In this document: positions 54,815 to 62,721 of the stretch, in pieces
How the letters are laid out: each line of letters opens with the position of its first letter
Position numbering within the stretch: the first letter of the stretch is position 1
Assembly (NCBI RefSeq): GCF_900162725.1
Contig: NZ_LT799418.1
Location: 2,666,100 to 2,730,099 of the forward strand
Origin: Parabacteroides sp. Marseille-P3160
Lineage (GTDB): Bacteria > Bacteroidota > Bacteroidia > Bacteroidales > Tannerellaceae
DNA: 64,000 nucleotides
Direction of reading: 5' to 3'
The notes under the pieces: model-generated
Databases searched by the model: none
The model's input: the letters and a program-made list of their open reading frames with translations, nothing else
Told to the model about the DNA's origin: nothing
Position numbers and translations under genes: made by a program

Positions 54815-54847
54815 TCAATTCTTACTCAATTCTTACTCAATTCTTAC
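54815..54847 (-). promoter_or_regulatory. Tandem 11-bp operator (3 boxes) upstream of NVEAL3
   Basis: Perfect TTCTTAC boxes at 54819, 54830 and 54841, linked by TCAA. The strongest site together with the one before the efflux operon. About 37 bp further lies the TTATTATTTGTTTATT block. Confidence 0.78.
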
Positions 54848-54863
54848 TTAATCTCGATCTCTT

Positions 54864-55730
54864 TTATTGATCGACCATTCCGCTGATTTTTAATACGACC
54901 GACTGCTCTTTTGTGTTACAATAGACCGTGACGGTCTTCTCGAAGAATCCCGGCTGCTCCGGCGTTACTTTTACCTTTATTTCTGTCCAACGCTGCGGGG
55001 AAATCGGCTGCTTGTCCCAGAGAGGTACCGTACATCCGCAGTAAGCGTCCACCCGGGCTATGACTAAGGGCTGCTGACCGGTATTGGTCAGCGTGAAGAC
55101 GGCAGACGATTCTTGTCCTTTCTTTAAATTTTCTATTTCCAAATGGGGCTTCCCAACCTCTACCGTTGTGAGCGGAGCTCCTTTTGCAGCATCATCCCCG
55201 CCTATAATCCGTTTGTACAAATCGCCGATTTTGGGGTTTAGTGTGGGATTGCCTATGGAAAGCACATGGTTTTCTCTGTCCAGTAAAAAACATTGGTACT
55301 CCATTTCGGAAGGAAAGTGGTTCTGTTTATCAATTTTATTTTCATCGTCTATGAATACCGGATAACGGAAGCCATCCCGTTTCAGTAAAAAGGTCAGCTC
55401 TCTCCGGTCTTTCGGATGAAAATAGAAGATAAACTCTACCTGTCCGGGCATCAGCGAATCTATTTCTTCGATAAATTGACTCCAAAGATACGGCTTCAAT
55501 TTGCAGCTTGTGCAACCGGTCGAATCGGTGTAGAGGAAGATTTTGTAACGGGAATCCGGCGGTTGTGGAGCGACACTGTCCCCTTCGGGATGATACAATT
55601 CCACATCGGAAGGCAGGAGGATGGTTTTTCCTATCCATTCCTTCACGATGTTTTCACTCTTTGTTCTTTTTTCGTCCTGGCAGGAAAGACAGAATATTCC
55701 GGTCAGGATAAATAGAATTAACCTTTTCAT
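54864..55730 (-). CDS. Lipoprotein with thioredoxin-like domain and C-terminal DUF1573 domain
   Basis: About 288 residues from MKRLILFILTGIFCLSC (lipobox CLSC). Residues ~60-180 look thioredoxin-like: YKIFLYTDSTGCTSCKLKPYLW holds a CTSC pair. Residues ~190-288 are DUF1573, an Ig-like domain (HLEIENLKKGQESSAVFTLTNTGQQPLVI, VDAYCGCTVPLWD). Possibly a thiol oxidoreductase for cysteine-rich NVEAL products. Last gene of module 4; its tail is duplicated upstream of the NVEAL1 and NVEAL2 operators. Confidence 0.88.
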   Translation of the reverse strand: MKRLILFILTGIFCLSCQDEKRTKSENIVKEWIGKTILLPSDVELYHPEGDSVAPQPPDSRYKIFLYTDSTGCTSCKLKPYLWSQFIEEIDSLMPGQVEFIFYFHPKDRRELTFLLKRDGFRYPVFIDDENKIDKQNHFPSEMEYQCFLLDRENHVLSIGNPTLNPKIGDLYKRIIGGDDAAKGAPLTTVEVGKPHLEIENLKKGQESSAVFTLTNTGQQPLVIARVDAYCGCTVPLWDKQPISPQRWTEIKVKVTPEQPGFFEKTVTVYCNTKEQSVVLKISGMVDQ

Positions 55731-55762
55731 ATTCATAATTTAAATCAATTATTTTTACATTA

Positions 55763-56797
55763 CTATTCGAGCTTGTATTCCACAATCGGCTGGTTGCTGT
55801 TGACATCAAGAGCCGTGAAGATATGGGTTTGTTCGTTGACCGTAAAGCAGGTGACATGACGATCCAGAAGATATTGGCAGACCGGATTCCCTTTCAGGTC
55901 GAAAACACGGAGGATGCGCCCGCCTTCTTTCTTAATCAATCCCTTTTTCATGTCTTTGAACGTATGTCCCCAAAAGAGGGCGTAGATATGTTTTCGTCCG
56001 ACCGAGACGTCACTATAGCCCATGATTCCGTCGGGTATAGCATATCCTTCCTTGGTATTGTAGACCGGTTCGCCGCTTTTTCCGTAAATCACCTTAAGCA
56101 ATTTATTCTCCTTTAAATTATAAAGTTCGATCACTTCCCCCAATTGAGTGGCTATTGCCAACAGATGGTTGGTCGGATTGTAATCAATAAAACCTCTCCA
56201 GGCTTGTGCCAAAGGAATATCCGCCTTGTGAGACTTCCGCGTCGGAACGGAAAACAGTCTTTTTACGATTTCCCCTTCCCGGTTTACCAGGCAGATACGA
56301 TGCTGGCCGCTATAGTCTGGTATAATAAAGGTGGAGTCATCGTAAAAGTCAAAATCGAGTGGGCGGATCAGTTCTTCCGAAAGTTTGATCTCACAAAGCA
56401 GCGTATCAGTTCCGGGAGTAAACGCCATTAATTGCCTTTTATTTGCATCCAACGTCCAGAGCCGTCGGTGCCGGTCGATCCTGATATTTTCAGCATCCGA
56501 GTACTCTCCGGGGGCTCTTCCAAATCTCATGAGCGAACGTTGATACTTCATGGAAGGATAGTCCAGTCGATGACAAAAATATTCGCTGGCGTGCAAATCC
56601 ATTGCATATAAACAAGAGTCCATGATCCTTATACGGAAAGGATAGCGCATATAAACTCCTTCTGTTCTCAATTCTGTTGCTACGAGTGCTACGACCTTTG
56701 GGAACTCGATCATTTTATCGGTATTATTCTCCTCTTGACAGGAAAACAATACCAATAAAAAGATAAGCAAATAGGTATTAACTGTATTATTCAACAA
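55763..56797 (-). CDS. Beta-propeller lipoprotein starting inside the NVEAL4 stop
   Basis: 344 residues; begins at TTG (56797) because no ATG lies in frame before NTYLLIFLLVLFSCQEE, the lipoprotein signal. The two TTG codons sit within the last codons of NVEAL4 (overlap 11 bp), so it is probably translated by re-initiation. MRFGRAPGEY is the GxGPGEY-type motif and VFDLKGNPVCQYLLDRHV the terminal blade. Module 4, followed by the DUF1573 lipoprotein. Confidence 0.8.
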   Translation of the reverse strand: MLNNTVNTYLLIFLLVLFSCQEENNTDKMIEFPKVVALVATELRTEGVYMRYPFRIRIMDSCLYAMDLHASEYFCHRLDYPSMKYQRSLMRFGRAPGEYSDAENIRIDRHRRLWTLDANKRQLMAFTPGTDTLLCEIKLSEELIRPLDFDFYDDSTFIIPDYSGQHRICLVNREGEIVKRLFSVPTRKSHKADIPLAQAWRGFIDYNPTNHLLAIATQLGEVIELYNLKENKLLKVIYGKSGEPVYNTKEGYAIPDGIMGYSDVSVGRKHIYALFWGHTFKDMKKGLIKKEGGRILRVFDLKGNPVCQYLLDRHVTCFTVNEQTHIFTALDVNSNQPIVEYKLE

Positions 56798-56996
56798 TAT
56801 ACATTACTTTAATAGAACTTGTCGGACAATCAAGACTTCCTATATAAAGACATAAATGCACTGGGTTTTCTCCGTTGCTTAGCGCTTCAATGTTATCGAT
56901 CACTCCCCCCGTAGGCCTGCCGGCTGAGTTCAAATCCGTACTAAAAGTTGTTGTAAGGATTACTAAAGAGATGCAAGTCAAAAAAATCTTTTTCAT
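56787..56996 (-). CDS. NVEAL-family precursor peptide 4 (69 aa), divergent
   Basis: MKKIFLTCISLVILTTTFST leader, then a shortened box GGVIDNIEALSNGEN and a core PVHLCLYIGSLDCPTSSIK with two cysteines. It is the most divergent leader of the four and has no hairpin leader. Divergent from the histidine kinase gene across a 134-bp region that contains the operator, so it is a likely first target or sensor-linked peptide of that system. Confidence 0.75.
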   Translation of the reverse strand: MKKIFLTCISLVILTTTFSTDLNSAGRPTGGVIDNIEALSNGENPVHLCLYIGSLDCPTSSIKVMYIVE

Positions 56997-57069
56997 ATTA
57001 TTCTGTTTTTATGATGGTTATTTTGCAAAACAAGCAAAAAAAATGTAAGGAAGGGAAGGATAAAAAGAC

Positions 57070-57092
57070 TCAATTCTTGCTCAATTCTTACA
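57070..57092. promoter_or_regulatory. Tandem 11-bp operator (2 boxes) in the divergent NVEAL4 / kinase region
   Basis: TTCTTGC at 57074 and TTCTTAC at 57085. Towards NVEAL4 it has the same orientation as all other sites, with TACATTTTTTTTG ~25 bp beyond. Towards the kinase it abuts the -7 box TAACTTTG by 10 bp, taking the place of the -33 element, which fits autoregulation. Confidence 0.75.
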
Positions 57093-57101
57093 CGAAAAAA
57101 A

Positions 57102-57109
57102 TAACTTTG
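57102..57109 (+). promoter_or_regulatory. -7 box of the kinase gene promoter
   Basis: TAACTTTG, a perfect TAnnTTTG match, 22 bases before the ATG. Confidence 0.6.
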
Positions 57110-57130
57110 TGAAACACTAATTCCAAGGAA

Positions 57131-58501
57131 ATGAAAATCCGCATGAAATCCTTATGGCGACTTGTTCTCTTTGTCCTTTTAAGTATTATGCTCGGACAAG
57201 GAGTCTGGATTTATTATATGTATGAATCATACAAACAGGAATTTGTCTGGACAATTGAAAATTCATTGGCAAATGCCGTTTATATGGAAATTTCCGGAAG
57301 GAATGAACAATTAGGTGGAGTAATCAGTTTCGCACCCTACGATGTTCAGGATACCAGTCGATATATACGAAAAAAAATTACGTCAGCAGATACCGTTTTC
57401 TGGGTAAATATCGATCGATATGATAAGTACTCTACCTTAAAATTAGCCCAATTTTTAATAAAAGACCTCCTTCCTATAGATATAGCAAAGTTGGATACCC
57501 TTTTCCGGCAGGAAATTGGCAATAGTAGATATCAGATTGGGAATACGTATATGGAATATATTGATTTGAAGGACAACCGGATTATCCGGAGCGATAAACC
57601 GAAATCCTTAAGCGGCTCATACGTTTCGACCCGGGAAATCCCTATCGATATCAATAATTCACAAGGTATCCGTGCCTACGCCGAAGTTCCGTCGAACGCT
57701 ATACTTCGGGATATGACGATTCAATTGATTTTGTCCGGAAGCCTTATTCTGATAACGCTTTGTTGTATTTTTTATCTATTTTATATCATATCCGAACAGA
57801 AAAAAATTGAAAAAATGCGGCAGAGTTCTGTAAATGCCATGACGCATGAGTTTAAACGACCTATATCCGTTGCCGTTACGTTGGCCAATTTGATTCCCAT
57901 ATATAAAAAAGATAAGAATAAAACGGATCGATATTCAAAGAATATATGCCAGGAATTAAATAAATTAACCTCTTACACGGAACAAATCCAGCAAATCAGC
58001 AAGAGTGAAAAAGCGGAGCTTCAGTTAAATAAATCGGAGGTCAATATCCGGGATTTCTTCAGTGCGCTGAAAACAAAATATACCGGAACCGAGAATGATA
58101 AAGCCGACCTGCAGATCCTACTGGAAGTGAAAAGAAAATCTTTCTATATCGATCCCGTGCACTTTGCCAATGTAATGGATAATCTGGTGGAAAATGCGAT
58201 TAAATATTCCGAAGGAAAAGCCAATGTTACGGTTCATGTATTTGAACGCAAGGGGCGCTTGTTAATTTCGGTTAAAGACAAAGGAGTAGGGATGAGTTGG
58301 ATTGATAAAAATCATATATTTGAGAGATACTACCGGAGCAACCATAAGGAGGTACAGCAGAAACCCGGATTCGGACTGGGCCTTACCTATGTAAAATTAA
58401 TTGTAAAAGGTCATGACGGCACGATACGGGTGAAAAGCCGGTTGGGCGAAGGGAGTGAATTTATAATAGAAATACCTTGGACGGCTTATGTTGAAACCTA
58501 A
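57131..58501 (+). CDS. Sensor histidine kinase
   Basis: 456 residues: TM helix ~12-32, a ~165-residue periplasmic sensor (NSLANAVYMEIS...), second helix ~200-220 (LILITLCCIFYLFYIIS), dimerisation/H-box with His239 in NAMTHEFKRPISV, N-box MDNLVENAIKYSEG, G1 DKGVGMSW, F-box and G2 GFGLGLTYVK. A membrane kinase that autophosphorylates His239 and passes phosphate to the regulator encoded downstream (14-bp overlap). Resembles the RprX kinase of Bacteroides in size and partner; equivalence is not proven. Probably autoregulated by the operator at 57070. Confidence 0.95.
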   Translation: MKIRMKSLWRLVLFVLLSIMLGQGVWIYYMYESYKQEFVWTIENSLANAVYMEISGRNEQLGGVISFAPYDVQDTSRYIRKKITSADTVFWVNIDRYDKYSTLKLAQFLIKDLLPIDIAKLDTLFRQEIGNSRYQIGNTYMEYIDLKDNRIIRSDKPKSLSGSYVSTREIPIDINNSQGIRAYAEVPSNAILRDMTIQLILSGSLILITLCCIFYLFYIISEQKKIEKMRQSSVNAMTHEFKRPISVAVTLANLIPIYKKDKNKTDRYSKNICQELNKLTSYTEQIQQISKSEKAELQLNKSEVNIRDFFSALKTKYTGTENDKADLQILLEVKRKSFYIDPVHFANVMDNLVENAIKYSEGKANVTVHVFERKGRLLISVKDKGVGMSWIDKNHIFERYYRSNHKEVQQKPGFGLGLTYVKLIVKGHDGTIRVKSRLGEGSEFIIEIPWTAYVET

Positions 58502-59180
58502 AATTTTACTGGTCGAGGATGATTTGGGATTGGCCATTCCATTGAAAGAATTCTTTGAAGACAACGGGCTTTCGGTGGTTCATACGGCTGACGGAGCGGA
58601 AGTAATCCCGATCTATAAGAAAGAAATGCCCTCCCTACTTTTGATGGACATTGTCTTACCCCATAAATCCGGTTTCGAGATCATCGAAGAGATCCGGAAA
58701 TACGATTTTCAAACGCCGATCTTATTGATGACGGGTAGCGAGCTTTCCGTTGGGAGCGAAGTCAGGGGCTATGAATCAGGGGCAATCGGTTACATGAGGA
58801 AGCCTGTGGCTCCGCAAGCCGTATTGGCTCAGATAAGGACACTTCTGTCGATGCCGGCCCTAAAGCATTACCGGATTGGCAGGCATGAGATCGTGAAGCA
58901 TAAGCAGCAGGTATGGATAGACGGCCGGGAATTAAAGCTGCGTGAGAAAGAGGCGCAGGTATTCGAGATCTTATTGGATCGATACGGATATACGGTGCGC
59001 CGTAATACATTGTTGAATTCGGTTTGGAAGGAAGACCGGCATGAGTTGAACAGTACGCTGGATCACACCATCCATTCGTTGAGGGAGGTATTGGTTTCTT
59101 CCCCTTACCTCCGGATCGAAGGGATTTACGGCGAAGGATATAAAATAGGGAAATCCATAAAGGAATCCTCTAATCGTTAA
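58488..59180 (+). CDS. OmpR/PhoB-family response regulator
   Basis: 230 residues. Receiver domain: acidic pair E10/D11/D12, phospho-acceptor Asp54 in LLLMDIVLP, Thr/Ser of LLMTGSEL and Lys of YMRKPVAP. C-terminal winged helix (~130-230) with LREKEAQVFEILLDRYGYTVRRNTLL and the recognition helix region LNSTLDHTIHSLREVL. Members of this family bind direct repeats spaced ~11 bp, matching the six tandem TTCTTAC sites. Cognate of the upstream kinase. Confidence 0.96.
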   Translation: MLKPKILLVEDDLGLAIPLKEFFEDNGLSVVHTADGAEVIPIYKKEMPSLLLMDIVLPHKSGFEIIEEIRKYDFQTPILLMTGSELSVGSEVRGYESGAIGYMRKPVAPQAVLAQIRTLLSMPALKHYRIGRHEIVKHKQQVWIDGRELKLREKEAQVFEILLDRYGYTVRRNTLLNSVWKEDRHELNSTLDHTIHSLREVLVSSPYLRIEGIYGEGYKIGKSIKESSNR

Positions 59181-59213
59181 AATACAATTTAGAAAAGATC
59201 CGTACTGGGAGAT

Positions 59214-59376
59214 AAAAAAAGAGGATGCGTTAAAATCATCGCGTATCTACTTAAAAAATTGATAACTATGAGTGAACGCAGTCATAACTATGAACAACCG
59301 TAATCATAACTATGAATGAACGCAATCATAGTTATCAATTTTTGCAGGATTTCCTTTTACACATCCTCCTTTTTCT
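59214..59376. repeat. Inverted repeat enclosing a 22-bp-period array (MITE-like or giant terminator)
   Basis: AAAAAGAGGATGCGTTAAAA (within 59214-59237) and its imperfect complement TTTTACACATCCTCCTTTTT (within 59347-59376) flank the array at 59260-59340. It lies between convergent genes, so it may act as terminator; the inverted-repeat-plus-array layout also resembles a small non-autonomous element. Confidence 0.55.
59260..59340. repeat. Four 22-bp units with core ATAACTATGA
   Basis: Cores at 59262, 59284, 59306 (ATAACTATGA) and 59328 (ATAGTTATCA), exactly 22 bp apart. Linkers GTGAACGCAGTC, ACAACCGTAATC and ATGAACGCAATC are related. Same period as the arrays at 3286 and 32822 with a different core. 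Confidence 0.8.
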
Positions 59377-59400
59377 TAGGAGTTATTCAACTTTTATTGC

Positions 59401-61779
59401 TTATTTTTTCTTGATAACGACTTTCCAATAATCGTCGACGGACGTTTGTTCCAGTACTTCGTGACCTTCACTGCGTACAGAACCCGGAACATTGGCTATC
59501 GGCTGGCCGTCGTCTAAAAGAATTTCCAGTATTTCTCCGGACTGCATTCCGGAAAGGAGAATCTTGGTTTGTACAAAATTCATCGGGCAGGCGACACCGC
59601 GTAAATCCTTAAACTTGTTTGCCTCGGAGGCACCCGTTTGGATAGGCTCTGCCGCCGTTTCCGTTTTTACGGTTTCCGGAGCCTGCTCAACGGCCAGAAT
59701 ATTTTTAAATTGAAGTGAATCATCCATATTTTGGTAAAGATCGATTACCGTGTCCGCCAATTTATAAATCTCGTCTTTACGGGTCGAAAAATCGAACGTT
59801 TTATTGTCCCGGGCTAACTCTACAACCGGACGGAAAGAAGCGCTTACCAATCCGGCCTCTATAAAGTGGGAGAGGAAGAGGTCGAACGTCTCATTCGTCG
59901 TCTTCGGTTCGGCTCCGCGAGTGATCAGTAACATACGCGAGGCGGCAAAGGTCACTTCATATAACAACTCATTGGTCTTTTTCGGATCTTGTTCCGTTTC
60001 CAGGGCTTTTCGATCCTTGTTGATCGTTTTCAAGTCCAGATCGATCATATCGAACAGGCCTGCGGAGCATTCGCCTACCCCCCGGTCAGCGATACTGAAC
60101 AGCGTCTCCGCTCCCCAGTCGAAATAATAGTTTTTATCTTCTTCAAAGGCGGGGATCTCTTTATGGCCGGCCAGGTATTTCCTTATGAAGTCTTTTCCTT
60201 CGGCATCCAAATAGGCCCGGAAGGTAGCGTAAGCCTGAAGTTTACCAATATAATCCCCCAATAAGGCAACGACGAACTCAGGAATGTCATGGGCGTTCAG
60301 GTCGCCTATAATCTCAGCCAGTTGCGGCGTCTTGCCGCGATTTGCTCCGGCATAGATCTGATAACCCGGATAAATCCGGTTGTTACGAAGCACTTTCCCG
60401 GAGAATCCCAGGTCCGCCCATGCTTGTTGTCCACAAGAGTTGGGACAACCGGAAATATGGATCCTGAAGCCGGCGAGCTTATCCAGATCCAACGAACTCT
60501 TAGCCAATGCACGGCGGATCGCCGCCGCCAGCCCTTTGGATAATCCGATACCCAAACGGCAGGTGCTGGCTCCGGTACAAGAGACGATATTGTTGATCAA
60601 TACCGGCTGGTCTACATTGACAAGAAGCTTTTCCGCATAGCTATATACGTCGGGCAGCGCCTCATTCGGGATATTCCGGAGATGTACATTCTGCATCGTA
60701 GAGAAACGAACGGTATCTTCTCCAAACCGGGAAACAAAAGTGAGTAGTGCGCGGACAGCTTCCACCTCCTCCGGCTGGTCGAGAGGAATATTGCCGTGGA
60801 TGAACGGTATCAGGACGCTGCTCTGGCCGGGTTGCACCTGCGGGGTTACGTATCGCTCCTTCCATAAATCATAAGCCGGGCCCTGAGACCGGGCCAACGG
60901 TGTATAGGAACTGCTTTTTGCTGTTTCTTCTTTTTCTTCCGGGATGAAAGGAGGCGTCGTCTTTCTTGCTTCCTCTAAGAATTGATTGAAAAGCCGAAGC
61001 GTTTCTTCTTTTCCCAAGCGGTAGAATATATAACGCAGGCGCGCTTTGTGCTTGTTCTTCCGGTTACCGTATTGGGAAAAAAACTGTTTGGTTGCTTCTG
61101 CCAACGCAAACAAATCCTTTTCGGGAATAAATTCGGACAAAAGCCATCCGACTGTTGGATTCGAAGCCACAGAACCTCCCAGGTAAACTTTGTATCCCCG
61201 TTGGCCATCCTTTATCTTAGCAATAAAACCAAGATCGTTCACACCGGCATAATCGGTATCTTCTTCATTCGTGGAAAATGCCAATTTCAGTTTACGGGGA
61301 AGCGTAAACGAATCGGGTTCGGCGATGAGTTTGCTCGTAATTGCCATTGCGTGTGGAGTAAGGTCGAAGACGTCCTTACTGCTGATTCCACTATGGATCG
61401 AGACCAGAATATTACGGACCGTATTTCCTCCGCCGCCTTTTGTCGCCAATCCGATCTCTTTCAGTTCGAGTAGGATCGGCTCGACTTCCTTCAGTTCCAG
61501 ATTTTGGATTTGGATTTCTTGTCGGGTCGTAATATGAAGCAGGTTGGAATGATGAGTCTGTCCTATTTCAATCAGTCTTAGGAGTTGTTTCGGATAGATG
61601 ACTCCGCCTGTGGTACGGATACGCACCATATAAACCCCGTCTTTCCGCTGTTCGTAGACGCCCATCGGCACCCGGGTAATCTTAAACTTTACAGGTTCTA
61701 CTTTCCCCTGTTCAAACTGTTCCGCTAATTCGCTGAATTTGGTAATATCTTGAGACAGTGTCTCCGGTAGAATATACAT
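59401..61779 (-). CDS. Nitrite/sulfite reductase hemoprotein fused to a TusA-like domain
   Basis: 792 residues. Two ferredoxin-like/siroheme-binding halves: TRVPMGVYEQRKDGVYMVRIRTTGG, and the [4Fe-4S]/siroheme cysteines in CTGASTCRLGIGLSK and GCPNSCGQQ (C-x5-C...C-x3-C). After a helical linker (~540-700) a C-terminal TusA/SirA domain follows: FKDLRGVACPMNFVQTKILL with the conserved Cys, ILEILLDDGQPIANVPGSVRSEGHEV. Electron acceptor sulfite or nitrite cannot be decided; the sulfur-carrier domain favours sulfite/sulfur metabolism. In an operon with a PstB-like ATPase. Confidence 0.9.
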   Translation of the reverse strand: MYILPETLSQDITKFSELAEQFEQGKVEPVKFKITRVPMGVYEQRKDGVYMVRIRTTGGVIYPKQLLRLIEIGQTHHSNLLHITTRQEIQIQNLELKEVEPILLELKEIGLATKGGGGNTVRNILVSIHSGISSKDVFDLTPHAMAITSKLIAEPDSFTLPRKLKLAFSTNEEDTDYAGVNDLGFIAKIKDGQRGYKVYLGGSVASNPTVGWLLSEFIPEKDLFALAEATKQFFSQYGNRKNKHKARLRYIFYRLGKEETLRLFNQFLEEARKTTPPFIPEEKEETAKSSSYTPLARSQGPAYDLWKERYVTPQVQPGQSSVLIPFIHGNIPLDQPEEVEAVRALLTFVSRFGEDTVRFSTMQNVHLRNIPNEALPDVYSYAEKLLVNVDQPVLINNIVSCTGASTCRLGIGLSKGLAAAIRRALAKSSLDLDKLAGFRIHISGCPNSCGQQAWADLGFSGKVLRNNRIYPGYQIYAGANRGKTPQLAEIIGDLNAHDIPEFVVALLGDYIGKLQAYATFRAYLDAEGKDFIRKYLAGHKEIPAFEEDKNYYFDWGAETLFSIADRGVGECSAGLFDMIDLDLKTINKDRKALETEQDPKKTNELLYEVTFAASRMLLITRGAEPKTTNETFDLFLSHFIEAGLVSASFRPVVELARDNKTFDFSTRKDEIYKLADTVIDLYQNMDDSLQFKNILAVEQAPETVKTETAAEPIQTGASEANKFKDLRGVACPMNFVQTKILLSGMQSGEILEILLDDGQPIANVPGSVRSEGHEVLEQTSVDDYWKVVIKKK

Positions 61780-61809
61780 ATTATTGGTTTATAGGTCCGG
61801 CTTCTTCAT

Positions 61810-62685
61810 TTAGCTGAATACCCCGGACAGATATTGTTTTGTTAATTCGTTTTTAGGATTATTGAAAACCTGGTCGGCAGAACCTGTTTCGATGATTTCA
61901 CCCAAATAGACAAAAACCACGTGGTCTGCGATCCGTAAGGCCTGGCGTAACGTATGCGTGACGAGAATAATTCCGTATTTCTCTTTTAACTTGAGGAACA
62001 TATCTTCGATATGACGGCTGGAAATCGGATCCAAAGCCGATGTCGCTTCATCTCCCAGAATAAATTGGGGCTCCACGGCCAGGCCGCGGGCCAAACAGAG
62101 ACGCTGCTGCTGTCCGATCGACAAACTGGAAGCGGGCGTATGCAAGCGGTCTTTGACTTCCTCCCACAAACCGGCGGCTTTCAGGTTGAATTCTACAATC
62201 TGCCCCAATCTTTTCTTATTCCTGACGCCGTGTATTTTACATCCGTACGTGATATTGTCATAGATCGACATGGGTAGAGGAGTGGGACGCTGGGAGAGCA
62301 GGCCTAATTTTTTACGAATGTGGGTGATTTCTACTTTCCGGTCATAAATATCTTCACCGTCTACCCATATTCTCCCGTCTACTTTCACATTGTCCACATC
62401 ATCAATCAAGCGGTTGATCGTTTTAAGAAGTGTCGATTTTCCACATCCCGAAGGCCCTATGATACAGGTGATTTTTCGATCCGGTATTTCCAGATTGATA
62501 TCTTTAAGTATATGATTATCTTTTATCCTTACGTTCAGGTGACTGATCTTAATACTCGAATTTCCTTTATGGTCAGGAATAAGTATACGCTCGTTATTGT
62601 CCGGATCCGTCGCCAATTCCTTCTTCACATGAATGAAAGGAATCGACCGGAAAGCCTGGTCAAGAATAGAATGAACTGCTGACAT
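61810..62685 (-). CDS. PstB-like ABC transporter ATP-binding protein
   Basis: 291 residues with a ~45-residue N-terminal extension before the ABC domain. Walker A GPSGCGKST, signature SIGQQQRLCLARGLAVEP, Walker B ILGDEATSALD (Glu-Ala where most have Glu-Pro) and H-loop VTHTLRQAL are seen; PLPMSIYDNITYG is typical of PstB. No permease or binding protein follows; the partner genes must be elsewhere, or the protein has been re-used. Start ATG at 62685 lies 30-60 bp after a promoter with palindromic operator. Confidence 0.85.
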   Translation of the reverse strand: MSAVHSILDQAFRSIPFIHVKKELATDPDNNERILIPDHKGNSSIKISHLNVRIKDNHILKDINLEIPDRKITCIIGPSGCGKSTLLKTINRLIDDVDNVKVDGRIWVDGEDIYDRKVEITHIRKKLGLLSQRPTPLPMSIYDNITYGCKIHGVRNKKRLGQIVEFNLKAAGLWEEVKDRLHTPASSLSIGQQQRLCLARGLAVEPQFILGDEATSALDPISSRHIEDMFLKLKEKYGIILVTHTLRQALRIADHVVFVYLGEIIETGSADQVFNNPKNELTKQYLSGVFS

Positions 62686-62721
62686 ATGCTTCTATCGGTT
62701 TGAATCTGTTTAGTCTTTCTG

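Larger units (their letters stand above)
54564..54863. other. NVEAL3 leader, promoter and operator region
   Basis: The best preserved of the three leaders; contains the operator (54815-54847), AT-rich promoter block, both hairpins and the TTGCCAGGCAA palindrome. Its upstream edge runs straight into the stop codon of the intact DUF1573 gene. Confidence 0.7.

Noticed and set aside
58762-59010. Minus frame inside the response regulator
   Set aside because: Shadow of a regulator with complete receiver and DNA-binding domains.
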